Shown piece after piece: positions 33,400-42,782 of a DNA stretch of 64,000 bases. Made by a program: the position numbers and the translations under genes. The first letter of the stretch is position 1. Each line of letters begins with the position of its first letter. Source of the stretch: Phytohabitans aurantiacus (GTDB lineage: Bacteria; Actinomycetota; Actinomycetes; Mycobacteriales; Micromonosporaceae); assembly GCF_027923225.1 (NCBI RefSeq), contig NZ_BSDI01000007.1:248001-312000 (forward strand). The letters are read 5' to 3'. Below the pieces are notes generated by a model. It ran no database searches. It was not told the origin of the DNA and saw nothing but the letters and a program-made list of their open reading frames with translations.

Positions 33400-35079
33400 G
33401 TGACATCACCCCTCGCGGGCGCGGCCACAAACCGCAGAAAGTTTCTTGGACTGGCCGGCCTCAGCGCGGTGAGCGTGGCCGGTGGCGGGTTGCTGACCGG
33501 CTGCGGCGAAGAGCGCAGCGGCTCCGGCGGCACCGCCGACACCGGCAAGTTCGCCGACGTCCTCCCGGCCAAGGGCGAGCTGCCCGCCGGACTGCCCAAG
33601 CCGGACCTGCCGGGTGTGAAGCCCATGCCCGACGCCTACAGCTCGTTCCCCACCAACCTGGTCGACGCGATCAGCGAGAAGCCGGGCACCAGTGGCAAGG
33701 AGATCAGTGCCCTGACGCCGGCGTGGGGGCCGGCGCCACCCGGAATGGCCAACAACGCCTACATCCAGGCGATCAACGCGGAGCTCGGCACCCCGGTCAA
33801 CTTCAGCACCCACGACGGTCTGACCTATGTGGACAAGCTGAACACGCTTCTCGGCGCGCGGGACGTACCCGAGCTGCTCTGCGTGCCGCAGTGGGAGGTC
33901 GACCGGCTGCCGCGCTTCTCCGACGCGACGAAGGCGCTCTTCGAGGACCTCACGCCGTACCTGGCCGGCGACAAGGTCAAGGCGTACCCGATGCTGGCGA
34001 CCTTCCCGACGGAGGCCTGGCGGACGTCTGTGTGGAACGGGCGCCTGATGGCGATCCCGAACCCGACCGACGGTCCGTTCGCCTGGTCGTTCTTCTACCG
34101 CAAGGACCTGCTCGACGCGAAGGGGTTGACCTACCCCAAGACCATCGACGAGCTCTTCGAGATCGGCAAGCAGGTCACCGACCCCCGCAAGGGCGTCTGG
34201 GCCTTCAACGACATCACCAAGATGGTGGCGATGCTCCACAAGGCGCCGGGGTCGAAGACCGGCTGGCGGTTGAAGCCCGACGGCACCCCGGAGCACCAGC
34301 TCGAGACGCCCGAGTACAAGCAGGCCATCGAGTTCATGGCCAAGGTCTTCAAGGCCGGCCTGGTCCACCCCGACGTGGTCGCCACCAGCGGCGGCGACGC
34401 GAAGGACCTGATGGAGAGCGGCAAGATCCTGTTCCTGCAGGATGGCCCGGGCACCTGGCAGGGCATGCAGGCCGAGCAGCAGAAGATCACGCCGACGTTC
34501 AACATCCAGCCGGTACCGATCTTCTCCGCGACCGGCGGCGATCCGCTGGTCTGGGGCGACTGGGAGCCGATCTCCTGGCTGTTCATCCGGAAGGGCCTCG
34601 CGAAGGAGCGGGTGGAGGAGCTGCTGCGGATCATCAACTGGTGTTCCGCGCCGTTCGGCACCAAGGAGTGGGTGCAGCGCGAGTTCGGCGTGGAGGGCAA
34701 GCACTTCACCAACCCGTCCGCCCCGGCCAAGACCGAGCTGGGCTTCAAGGAGATCGCCAACCAGTACTTCTTCATCAGCGGCCGCCAGCCGGTCATCCCG
34801 CCGGCACCGGAGACGCCCCGGTACGTCAGCGAGCTGGTCGCGTACAACAACGCGATGGTCAAGTACCTGGAGAAGGACCCGTGGGAGGGCATCAAGATCG
34901 AGTTCCCCGCGGCGTACAAGGCGGCGAGCACCCCCAACGAGGACAAGATCACCGACATCGTGCGCGGCCGGCGCCCGCTGTCGGACCTCGACACGCTCGC
35001 CAGCGACTTCCGCTCCAAGAACGGCGGCGACGAGGCGCGTGACCTGCTGGCCAAGGCGCTGTCCAACGGCGGCAAGTGA
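33400..35079 (+). CDS. Extracellular sugar-binding lipoprotein (LipO type)
   Basis: A 559-residue solute-binding protein starting at GTG 33400 behind GGAAGGGAG. It has a twin-arginine leader RRKFLGLAGLSAVSVAGG with lipobox LTGC near residue 41. The long form (over 500 residues) with a LplB/YtcP-type permease pair is typical of importers for complex oligosaccharides. The context, behind CE3 and under the second LacI site, suggests deacetylated manno- or xylo-oligosaccharides as ligand, which is inference. Confidence 0.87.
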   Translation: MTSPLAGAATNRRKFLGLAGLSAVSVAGGGLLTGCGEERSGSGGTADTGKFADVLPAKGELPAGLPKPDLPGVKPMPDAYSSFPTNLVDAISEKPGTSGKEISALTPAWGPAPPGMANNAYIQAINAELGTPVNFSTHDGLTYVDKLNTLLGARDVPELLCVPQWEVDRLPRFSDATKALFEDLTPYLAGDKVKAYPMLATFPTEAWRTSVWNGRLMAIPNPTDGPFAWSFFYRKDLLDAKGLTYPKTIDELFEIGKQVTDPRKGVWAFNDITKMVAMLHKAPGSKTGWRLKPDGTPEHQLETPEYKQAIEFMAKVFKAGLVHPDVVATSGGDAKDLMESGKILFLQDGPGTWQGMQAEQQKITPTFNIQPVPIFSATGGDPLVWGDWEPISWLFIRKGLAKERVEELLRIINWCSAPFGTKEWVQREFGVEGKHFTNPSAPAKTELGFKEIANQYFFISGRQPVIPPAPETPRYVSELVAYNNAMVKYLEKDPWEGIKIEFPAAYKAASTPNEDKITDIVRGRRPLSDLDTLASDFRSKNGGDEARDLLAKALSNGGK

Positions 35080-35091
35080 GCGCACTCGCAC

Positions 35092-36114
35092 ATGAGCGCA
35101 TCTGAAACGACCGTCGTGGCCGGGTCCGGCGAGCAGCCGGCCCGGCCCGCGGCCCCCTCGGGCAAGAAGCCCCGGCGCCGAAGCCGCGCGCCACTGCGGG
35201 CGCGGCTGCGCCGGGACTGGCCGCTGTTGCTGATGACCGTACCGGCCGGGCTGCTCCTGCTGGCCTTCCACTACCTGCCCACGCTGGGCAACGTGGTGGC
35301 GTTCCTGGACTACAACCCGTACGCCGGCGACACCCCGCTGCAGGCGCTGTTCTCCAGCGTCTGGATCGGCTTCGGCAACTTCGACCTGATCTTCAGTGAC
35401 CCCGCGTTCTGGCAGGCCCTGGAGAACACGCTCACGATCACGGTGTTCCAGCTGGTGTTCTTCTTCCCGCTGCCGATCGCCATGGCGATCCTTGTCAACA
35501 GCGTGCTGTCGACGAAGGCGCGCTCGTTCATCCAGACCGTGGTGTACCTGCCGCACTTCTTCAGCTGGGTACTGGTGGTGACGTTCTTCGTGCAGATGCT
35601 CGGCGGCGCCGGGCTGCTGTCGCAGGAGCTGCGCCAGGCCGGCGTCGACCCGCCCAACATCATGACCGACCCGGACACCTTCATCGTCCTGGTCACGGCG
35701 GAGGCGGTGTGGAAGGACGCCGGCTGGGGCATGATCATCTTCCTGGCGGCGCTGGCCACCATCGACCCGAACCTGTACGAGCAGTCCGCTGTGGACGGTG
35801 CGGGCCGTTGGCGGCGCCTGTGGCACATCACGCTGCCCGGCCTGCGTCCAGTCATCGTGCTGCTGCTGATCCTGCGGCTCGGCGACGCGCTGTCGGTGGG
35901 CTTCGAGCAGTTCATCCTGCAACGCGACGCGGTCGGCCGCGGCGCCGCCGAGGTGCTCGACACGTTCGTCTACTACCAGTCCATCGCCACCGGAAACTAC
36001 GGCTTCGGCGCCGCCGCCGGCCTGTTCAAGGCGGTGGTCGGCCTGGTGCTCATCCTGGTCGCCAACAAGGTCGCCAACATGATTGGCGAGCGGGGGTTGA
36101 TTTCGCGCTCATGA
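35092..36114 (+). CDS. ABC oligosaccharide permease (LplB type)
   Basis: A 340-residue membrane protein. A basic N-terminus (KKPRRRSRAPLRARLRRDW) is followed by about six membrane segments. The EAA loop is YEQSAVDGAGRWRRLWHI. It starts 12 bp after the binding protein ends and overlaps the next permease by ATGA. Confidence 0.9.
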   Translation: MSASETTVVAGSGEQPARPAAPSGKKPRRRSRAPLRARLRRDWPLLLMTVPAGLLLLAFHYLPTLGNVVAFLDYNPYAGDTPLQALFSSVWIGFGNFDLIFSDPAFWQALENTLTITVFQLVFFFPLPIAMAILVNSVLSTKARSFIQTVVYLPHFFSWVLVVTFFVQMLGGAGLLSQELRQAGVDPPNIMTDPDTFIVLVTAEAVWKDAGWGMIIFLAALATIDPNLYEQSAVDGAGRWRRLWHITLPGLRPVIVLLLILRLGDALSVGFEQFILQRDAVGRGAAEVLDTFVYYQSIATGNYGFGAAAGLFKAVVGLVLILVANKVANMIGERGLISRS

Positions 36115-37001
36115 CTTCCCGACGTGCCCCCTGGGAGGAGAAGCCCACCGTGGTGGGCTCGTTCCTCAAGTTCCTCGCGCTCAGCGTCATGGTGCTGGTC
36201 GTGCTCATTCCGATGTGGTCGGTCCTCGTGACCAGCCTCGCTTCCCGGGAGACCCTCGCCGAGGCGGGCGGGAGCATGGTGTTCCTGCCAAAGGAGATCG
36301 ACTTCACGGCGTACCAGACGATCCTGTCCGGCGGCATCGTCACCCGGGCGCTGTGGATCAGCACGCTGGTCACCGTCGCCGGCACCGCGATCAGCCTCAC
36401 CTTCACCGTGCTGGCCGCGTACGGCCTGTCGCGGCCGGGATCGGTCGGGCACCGGCCGATCCTGTTCTACTTCCTGCTGACCTTCCTCATCTATCCCGGC
36501 CTGGTGCCCACCTACCTGGTGGTCACCGGCGTCGGGCTGAAGGACAGCCTGTGGTCGCTGATCCTGCCCACCGCCATCAGCGTGTTCAACCTGGTCGTGA
36601 TGCGCGGGTTCTTCCAGAACATCCCGCAGGACCTGCTCGACAGCGCGCGCATCGACGGCGCCGGCGAGTTCCGCATCCTGCTGCGCATCGTGATGCCGCT
36701 GTCGAAGGCGGTCATCGCCGTGGTCGGCCTGTTCTACGCGGTCGGGTACTGGAACGCCTGGTTCAACGCGCTGCTGTTCATCGACAACAGCGACAAGTTC
36801 CCGCTCCAGATCGTGCTGCGCAGCATGATCCTGCTGGGGCAGTCACCGCAGTTCTCCGGCGCGACGACCGGATCGCTGCCACCCACCGAGTCCATCAAGA
36901 TGGCGGTCGTGGTGCTCACGATCCTGCCCATCCTGGTGATCTACCCGTTCGTGCAGCGGCACTTCATCAAGGGGGTCATCCTCGGCGCGATCAAGGGCTG
37001 A
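36111..37001 (+). CDS. ABC oligosaccharide permease (YtcP type)
   Basis: A 296-residue permease whose ATG overlaps the previous stop. The EAA loop is LLDSARIDGAGEFRILLRI. The C-terminus FVQRHFIKGVILGAIKG is typical of the family. Its last 11 bases overlap the end of the convergent oxidoreductase gene. No ATPase follows. Confidence 0.9.
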   Translation: MTSRRAPWEEKPTVVGSFLKFLALSVMVLVVLIPMWSVLVTSLASRETLAEAGGSMVFLPKEIDFTAYQTILSGGIVTRALWISTLVTVAGTAISLTFTVLAAYGLSRPGSVGHRPILFYFLLTFLIYPGLVPTYLVVTGVGLKDSLWSLILPTAISVFNLVVMRGFFQNIPQDLLDSARIDGAGEFRILLRIVMPLSKAVIAVVGLFYAVGYWNAWFNALLFIDNSDKFPLQIVLRSMILLGQSPQFSGATTGSLPPTESIKMAVVVLTILPILVIYPFVQRHFIKGVILGAIKG

Positions 37002-38046
37002 GATCCGCGACGCTCACCCGGGTACCGGTCTCGAACGACCGGATGATCGCGCCGGCGACGACGAGAGCTCGCTGGCCGGCGCGGGCGTGCACCGGCGGTT
37101 CCCGCCCGTGCCGCAGCGCGTCGAGCAGGTGGTCGACGTGCCGGTCGAAGGTGTAGTGGAAGTCGCGGTCGTGGTCGTTGAAGTAGCCGGCCTGCCAGAC
37201 CCGTGCGGTCTCGTCGCCGGCCGCCTGGTACGTGAAGCGGCGCACGGTGTCCTCGATGACCAGCCGGCCGGCGGTGCCGTTCACCTCGACCAGGTGCGTG
37301 GCGGGATAGGAGTACGACGAGTCGTAGCTGCCGACCAGGCTGCCGACGGCGCCGCTGGCGAAGCGCAGCGCGACGACGAGCGTCGACCAGCCGCGCCCGG
37401 TGACGTCGGTCATCTGGGCCATCACGGAGTCGACGGGTCCGCACAGGTGCTCCAGCATGTCGAGCCCGTGGCACTGGGTCTCGATCAGGTTGGCGTGCGG
37501 GTGTGCGCTGGTGCCCGCCTCGCCGCCGAACCGCCACGTCGCGAACACCAGCGTGCCGAGGTCGCCGCACGCCACCGCCTCGCGCGCCATCCGGACCGGC
37601 CGGGCGTACCGGTGGTTGAAGTTGATGGCGAAGAACAGGTCGCGCGCCTGCGCCTCCGCCAGCAGCACGGCGCCCTCGTCGGGCGTGAACACGAGGGGCT
37701 TCTCCACCAGCAGCGGGAACCCGGCCCGGATGACCCGCAGCGTGGGCTCGAAGTGACCCTCGTTGGGCAGACAGACCGAGACCAGATCGGGGCGTTCGCG
37801 GTCGAGCATCTCCTCGATGTCGACATAGGAGCGTGCGCCGTAGCTGGCCGCCCGCGCCGCCGTACGCCGCGGGTCACGGCCGACGATCGCGACCAGCTTC
37901 GTGTCCGGGCGGGCGGCGAACACGTTGGCGTGCTGCAGGCCCCACCACGCGCCGGTGCCGACCACCGCGACCCGCGTCGGCGGCCCGCTGCCGTCCGGCG
38001 AGGGCCGGGCGGGGACACCAGGAGCCCATCTGGCGGCGGTGTTCAT
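36991..38046 (-). CDS. Gfo/Idh/MocA-family oxidoreductase
   Basis: A 351-residue NAD(P)-binding oxidoreductase. The Rossmann segment RVAVVGTGAWWGLQHANVF lies near residue 25, and VEKPLVF near 105 is the EKP motif. It is the last gene of the YtfQ-like transport operon; its ATG overlaps the permease stop (ATGA). A sugar or polyol dehydrogenase role is likely, with substrate unknown. Confidence 0.87.
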   Translation of the reverse strand: MNTAARWAPGVPARPSPDGSGPPTRVAVVGTGAWWGLQHANVFAARPDTKLVAIVGRDPRRTAARAASYGARSYVDIEEMLDRERPDLVSVCLPNEGHFEPTLRVIRAGFPLLVEKPLVFTPDEGAVLLAEAQARDLFFAINFNHRYARPVRMAREAVACGDLGTLVFATWRFGGEAGTSAHPHANLIETQCHGLDMLEHLCGPVDSVMAQMTDVTGRGWSTLVVALRFASGAVGSLVGSYDSSYSYPATHLVEVNGTAGRLVIEDTVRRFTYQAAGDETARVWQAGYFNDHDRDFHYTFDRHVDHLLDALRHGREPPVHARAGQRALVVAGAIIRSFETGTRVSVADLSP

Positions 38047-39050
38047 CGCAGCCCTCGACGGGAGAGCCGGGACTGGACGAGGACGACGACGATGAGGAAC
38101 GCGCCGCTGACGACCTGCTGGTAGTACGCGGTCAGGGTGCCGACCTGGTTGATCAGGTTCTGGATCACCTTGAGCAACAGGACGCCCGCGAGGGTGCCGC
38201 TCAGCGACCCGGCCCCGCCGGACAGCAGCGTGCCACCAATGACGACGGCCGCGATCGCCTCCAATTCGCGCCCCTCGCCGATCGTGGGCAGGCCCGACTG
38301 GGTCTGCGCGGCGACCAGTACGCCGGCCAGGCCGGTCAGGACCGCGCTCAGCACGTACACCAGGGTCTTGACCCTCGCCACCGGCAGCCCCATCAGCTCG
38401 GCGGCCTCCTCGCTGCCGCCGATCGCGAACACCGCCTGGCCGAAGCGGCTCCGGTTGAGCACGACGAGCGCGACGGCGAACACGGCCAGTGCGAACCACA
38501 CCGGCGCGCCCACCCCGAGGAAGCGGGCCTGTCCCACCCGGGTCAGGGCCAACTCCGCCGGGATGATGTAGACCTGGTTGCCCTCCTTCGACACGGCGAA
38601 GGCCAGGCCCCGCGCGAACAGCAGGCCGGCGAGGGTCACGATGAACGGCGCGATCCGGGCACGCCCGACCAGCACACCGTTGGCGAGGCCGAACAGGGCG
38701 CACACACCGAGCGGCACGAGGATCGCGGCCGGCGTGCCCCACCGCGACGCGTACGCGGTCAGCACGCCGGAGAGGGCCAGCAGCGAGCCCACCGACAGGT
38801 CGATGCCGCCGCTGAGGATCACGAACGTCATCCCGATCGCGATGAGCAGAAGGTACGAGCTGTCCAGCGCGATGTTGCCGAGGTTGAGCGCGCTGGCGAA
38901 GCGGCCACCGAAGACGGCGGTGCCGGCTACCAGTACCAACGCCAGGACCACCGGGGCGCTACCGCGCCGGGCCCAGAGGGCGACCGGCGCGGACCCTCTC
39001 CCCCGGGCCGCGCCCGGCCGCTCGGTCGGCGGGTTCGCCACTGCCGTCAT
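38043..39050 (-). CDS. Monosaccharide ABC permease (RbsC/YjfF type)
   Basis: A 335-residue CUT2 permease with the family signature ILSGGIDLSVGSLLALSGV and about eight to ten hydrophobic segments. It overlaps both neighbours by 4 bp, as is usual in this operon. Confidence 0.9.
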   Translation of the reverse strand: MTAVANPPTERPGAARGRGSAPVALWARRGSAPVVLALVLVAGTAVFGGRFASALNLGNIALDSSYLLLIAIGMTFVILSGGIDLSVGSLLALSGVLTAYASRWGTPAAILVPLGVCALFGLANGVLVGRARIAPFIVTLAGLLFARGLAFAVSKEGNQVYIIPAELALTRVGQARFLGVGAPVWFALAVFAVALVVLNRSRFGQAVFAIGGSEEAAELMGLPVARVKTLVYVLSAVLTGLAGVLVAAQTQSGLPTIGEGRELEAIAAVVIGGTLLSGGAGSLSGTLAGVLLLKVIQNLINQVGTLTAYYQQVVSGAFLIVVVLVQSRLSRRGLR

Positions 39051-40006
39051 GCCGCGCTCCGTCCACGTTGGACATACACTGCCGCCACGATGATCGCCGC
39101 CTGCACCATGCGCGCGGTGGAGTCGGGCAGGTTGTGCTGGATGATGGTGGCGGTGATGAGCTGCATCAGCAGCGCGCCCATGAGCGTGCCGACGATGCGG
39201 ACCCTCCCGCCGGACAGTGGCGTGCCGCCGACGACCACCGCGGTGATGGCGCTCAGCTCGATGAGCAGGCCGACGAACGACGGGTCGCTGGCGCCCTGGC
39301 GGGCCGTGCTGAGCACGCCGGCGACCGCCGCGAGCAGGCCGCTGACCGCGTACACCGTCACGAGGGTGCGCTTGACGGGCAAGCCTGCCAGCGTGGCCGC
39401 TGAGCGGTTGCCGCCGATCGCCAGCACCCGCCGGCCGAACGCGGTGCGCCGCATCGCGACGCCGGCCACCACCGCGACGCCGATGACGATCAGCACGCTC
39501 ACCGGTACGCCGAGCACCGCGCTGTTGCCTAGGGCGCCGAGCGTCGGATCGAACAGCTCGACGAGCCGGCCGTCGGCCAGTACCAGCGCGAGCCCGCGCC
39601 CGGCCACCAGCAGGCCGAGCGTGGCGATGATCGGCTGCATGCCGGCGAACGCGACGAGCCAGCCGCTGGCGAGGCCCATGGCCAGCCCGGCGGCCAGCGC
39701 GACGACGATGGCCGGCCAGACGCCGTAGCCGATGTAGAGCGGGATGAGGGCGGCGGCGAGCGCCATCGTGGAGCCGACCGACAGGTCGATGCCTTCGGTC
39801 GCGATGACCAGCGCCATCCCCACGGCGACGATCGCGACCGGCACGACCTGCACCAGTTGCAGCCGTAGGTTGGTCACGGTCGCGAAGTGCGGGGTGAAGG
39901 CGAGGTTGAACACCAGCAGCGCGGCGATGGCGATGTAGACGCCGGCCGCCTGGATCCGCTGCGGGAGCTTGGTGGTGTCGCGCGGACGGACCGCCTGAAG
40001 TGTCAC
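39047..40006 (-). CDS. Monosaccharide ABC permease (RbsC/YtfT type)
   Basis: A 319-residue CUT2 permease starting at GTG 40006 behind GGGAGG. The signature is VIATEGIDLSVGSTMALAAAL. It pairs with the downstream permease as in YtfT-YjfF, where two different permeases form the channel. The frame is open much further upstream, but that part overlaps the ATPase and has no homology. Confidence 0.88.
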   Translation of the reverse strand: MTLQAVRPRDTTKLPQRIQAAGVYIAIAALLVFNLAFTPHFATVTNLRLQLVQVVPVAIVAVGMALVIATEGIDLSVGSTMALAAALIPLYIGYGVWPAIVVALAAGLAMGLASGWLVAFAGMQPIIATLGLLVAGRGLALVLADGRLVELFDPTLGALGNSAVLGVPVSVLIVIGVAVVAGVAMRRTAFGRRVLAIGGNRSAATLAGLPVKRTLVTVYAVSGLLAAVAGVLSTARQGASDPSFVGLLIELSAITAVVVGGTPLSGGRVRIVGTLMGALLMQLITATIIQHNLPDSTARMVQAAIIVAAVYVQRGRSAA

Positions 40007-41556
40007 GGCCGTTCCTCCCCGCCGGCCGCGATCGCTTGCATGATCCGGTCTTCGCTTATCTCCGTGCCGCGCAGGGTGCCCACGACGGCGCCGTCGCGCA
40101 GCACGAGCACCCGGTCGGAACCCTCGACGACCTCCTCCAGCTCGGAGGAGATGAGCAGCACGCCAAGGCCCTGCGCCGCCAGTTCGTCGATGAGCGCCTG
40201 GATCTCGGCCTTCGCGCCGACGTCGATGCCGCGGGTGGGCTCGTCCAGGATGAGCACCTTGGGGTACAGGCACAGCATCCGCGCCAGCAGGACCTTCTGC
40301 TGGTTGCCGCCGGACAGCTCGCGAACCTTCTGGTCCGGGCTGGACGCCTTGATGCGCAGGCGCTTGACGAACGTGTCGACGAGCGCGTCCTGCCTGCGGT
40401 CGGACAGGAAGCCGGCTCTCGTCAGCCGGGGCAACGCGGCGAGCACGATGTTGTCGCGGACCGACAGCTCGCCGATGACGCCCTCGCTGCCGCGGTCCTC
40501 GGGCACCATCCCGATGCCTCGCCGGATCGCCGCGGCGGGCGACCACCGGCGGCGGGCCGGCTTGGCGCCGGCGCTCGCGCGGGCTTCCGCGCCGACGCGT
40601 ACCGAACCGCTGTCGACCGGATCGGCGCCGAACACCGCCTTGGCGGTCTCGGTACGCCCGGAGCCGAGCAGCCCAGCCAGACCGACGACCTCGCCGGCGT
40701 GCACGTCGACGCTGACGCCGTCGAGCAGCGGCCGGCGGGTCAGCGCCTCGGCCCGCAGCACCAACTCCCCGGCGGCCGCCTGGTGCTGTTCGCTGAAGCT
40801 GGTGGCGCCGTGCTCGCGCACGTCGGCGACGTCCCGGCCGAGCATCGTGGCGACCAGCCGCAGCCGGGTGGTCTCCGCAACCGGTCCACTGTGGACCACT
40901 CGGCCGTCACGGAGCACGGTGACCCGCTGGCACACCCGGAACACCTCGTCCAGCTTGTGCGTCACGTACAGCACCGCGATCCGCTGGCGGCGCAGCAGCT
41001 CGATGACCTCGACCAGCCGGTCGACCTCGCGCGGTTCGAGCGAGGACGTCGGCTCATCCATGATGACCACGCGGGCGTCGGTGGAGAGCGCCCGCGCCAC
41101 CGCGATCATCTGCTGGACACCGAGGCCGAGCTCGCCCAGCGGTCGCCGGACGTCGGCCGTGATGCCGTACCGGCGCAGCACCTCGCGCGCCTGCCGGTTC
41201 ATCCGCCGGAAGCTGATCAAGCCGAGGCGGTTGGTCGGCTCCCGGCCCAGAAACAGGTTTCCGGCCACGCTGCGCATCGGCACCAGGTTGACCTCCTGGT
41301 AGATGGTGCTGATGCCGGCCGCCTGCGCCTCCCGCGGGCCGGCGAACAGCACCGGTTCGTCGAGATAGCACACCTGGCCCTCGTCGGGATGGTGTACGCC
41401 GGTGATCAGCTTGATCAGCGTCGACTTGCCGGCGCCGTTCTCACCGACCAGGGCGTGGGCCTCGCCCGGGTACAGGTCGAGCGAGACCCCGTCGAGTGCC
41501 CGGACGCCCGCGAACCGCTTGCTGACCGCCCGGACCCGCACAGCCGCTGTCGTCAT
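40003..41556 (-). CDS. Monosaccharide ABC ATPase with two cassettes
   Basis: A 517-residue CUT2 ATPase. The first cassette has Walker A GENGAGKST, a signature region LGVQQMIAVARAL and Walker B VVIMDEPTS. The second has a degenerate Walker A (GLLGSGRTETA), signature LSGGNQQKVLLARML and Walker B VLILDEPTRGID. One full and one degenerate site is normal in the RbsA/YtfR family. It starts 11 bp after the binding protein ends. Confidence 0.92.
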   Translation of the reverse strand: MTTAAVRVRAVSKRFAGVRALDGVSLDLYPGEAHALVGENGAGKSTLIKLITGVHHPDEGQVCYLDEPVLFAGPREAQAAGISTIYQEVNLVPMRSVAGNLFLGREPTNRLGLISFRRMNRQAREVLRRYGITADVRRPLGELGLGVQQMIAVARALSTDARVVIMDEPTSSLEPREVDRLVEVIELLRRQRIAVLYVTHKLDEVFRVCQRVTVLRDGRVVHSGPVAETTRLRLVATMLGRDVADVREHGATSFSEQHQAAAGELVLRAEALTRRPLLDGVSVDVHAGEVVGLAGLLGSGRTETAKAVFGADPVDSGSVRVGAEARASAGAKPARRRWSPAAAIRRGIGMVPEDRGSEGVIGELSVRDNIVLAALPRLTRAGFLSDRRQDALVDTFVKRLRIKASSPDQKVRELSGGNQQKVLLARMLCLYPKVLILDEPTRGIDVGAKAEIQALIDELAAQGLGVLLISSELEEVVEGSDRVLVLRDGAVVGTLRGTEISEDRIMQAIAAGGEERP

Positions 41557-41567
41557 GCAACGCCTCG

Positions 41568-42647
41568 CTAGTACGCGTTGGCGAGCTCGGCGCGGGCGTT
41601 CGCCTGCGTGTACTCCTTGTCGGAGATGATGGTCTTCTCCGGCACGCCCTTGCCGCTGTAGAAGTCCTCCAGGGCCTGGAACGCGAGTGGCCCGAAGCGC
41701 GGGTTGGACTCGATGACGCCCGAGATCCAGCCGTCGAGAATGCCCTGCACGGCGCCCTTGGTACCGTCGATCGTGATGATCTTTACGTCGCCGGCCTTCT
41801 TGTTGGCCGCCTTGAGCGCGGCCACGGCACCCAGGGCCATCTCGTCGTTCTCGGCGTAGATGGCACTGATGCCGGGGTTGGCGGTGATCAGCTGCTCGGT
41901 GACCTTCTGGCCCTTCTCCCGGGTGAAGTCGCCGGTCTGCTCGGCCACGATCTTCAGGCCGGAGTTCTTGGCCGTGAGCTGGTCCTTGAAGCCCTTCGTG
42001 CGGTCGACGGTCACGTTGACGCCCGAGGCGCCGAGCAGGATCGCGACGTCGCCCTTGCCACCGGTCACCGTCATCATGGCGTCGGCGGCACGCTTGCCCT
42101 GCTCGACGAAGTCCGAGCCGATCCAGCCGACGTAGTCGGTGCACGCCGTCTTCGTGGTCAGCAGCCGGTCGATGGTCATGATCGGTACCTTGGCGTCCTG
42201 GGCCGCCTTGAGAGCGGGGTCGAGGCCCTCGGAGTTCAACGGGGAGATGATCAGCGCCTTGGCACCCTGGGCGATCATCCCCTGGATGTCCGCGATCTCC
42301 TTGTTCAGGTCGGACTGCGCGTTGGTCGTGATCAGCTTGATGCCCCGTTTGGCGGCCTCGTCCCTGATGGACTGCGTCTCGGTGATCCGGAACGGGTTGG
42401 CTTCCTTCTCCGACTGCGCGAACCCGACGGTGACGCTCTTGAGGTCGAGCTTCGGCACGCCGCCGTTGTACTTGTCGTGCGTGCACGCTGCCGTGCCGGC
42501 GGTGCCCCGCACCTGCTGCTGGGCCGCGCCGTTCGAGGTGGTGGGGGTTTCGTTGGCGGTCTTGGTGCATCCGCTCGCCGCTATCGCGAGCGTGACGAGG
42601 GAGGTGGCGGCGATGGCGTTCCTGGCGAAGCCACGTGACCGGGACAT
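41568..42647 (-). CDS. Monosaccharide-binding lipoprotein, YtfQ-like
   Basis: A 359-residue periplasmic-type binding protein with lipobox ASGC near residue 27. Segments such as VGFAQSEKEANPFRITETQS and EQTGDFTREKGQ resemble the galactofuranose-binding protein YtfQ. The neighbouring rhamnulokinase would favour rhamnose instead, so the ligand is open. It is the first gene of the transport operon, behind the DeoR-type repeats at 42695-42742. Confidence 0.85.
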   Translation of the reverse strand: MSRSRGFARNAIAATSLVTLAIAASGCTKTANETPTTSNGAAQQQVRGTAGTAACTHDKYNGGVPKLDLKSVTVGFAQSEKEANPFRITETQSIRDEAAKRGIKLITTNAQSDLNKEIADIQGMIAQGAKALIISPLNSEGLDPALKAAQDAKVPIMTIDRLLTTKTACTDYVGWIGSDFVEQGKRAADAMMTVTGGKGDVAILLGASGVNVTVDRTKGFKDQLTAKNSGLKIVAEQTGDFTREKGQKVTEQLITANPGISAIYAENDEMALGAVAALKAANKKAGDVKIITIDGTKGAVQGILDGWISGVIESNPRFGPLAFQALEDFYSGKGVPEKTIISDKEYTQANARAELANAY

Positions 42648-42694
42648 CGGCGGACTCCGTTCATAAGTGCCATGAAGAGCGGCAGGTTGCTGAG

Positions 42695-42742
42695 ATGTGA
42701 AAGGATCTGACTCGATGTGAGGCAGATTCTAGGCATCACATG
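42695..42742 (-). promoter_or_regulatory. Promoter/operator of the monosaccharide transporter
   Basis: GATGTGA occurs at 42695-42701 and 42715-42721, 20 bp apart, and TCACAT at 42737-42742 is the inverted form. Read toward the binding-protein gene, TTGACA (42757-42752) is followed 19 bp later by TAGAAT. Helically phased repeats around a -10 box fit a DeoR-type repressor, and the DeoR gene ends just upstream. Confidence 0.5.
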
Positions 42743-42782
42743 TCAACTACTGTCAAGGCATGGAACGGGGTCGCAGCGCGGA

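Noticed and set aside
33406..35922. An 838-codon open frame antisense to the binding protein and permease
   Set aside because: The translation is Arg/His/Gln-rich and low in complexity; the plus-strand genes have clear family features.
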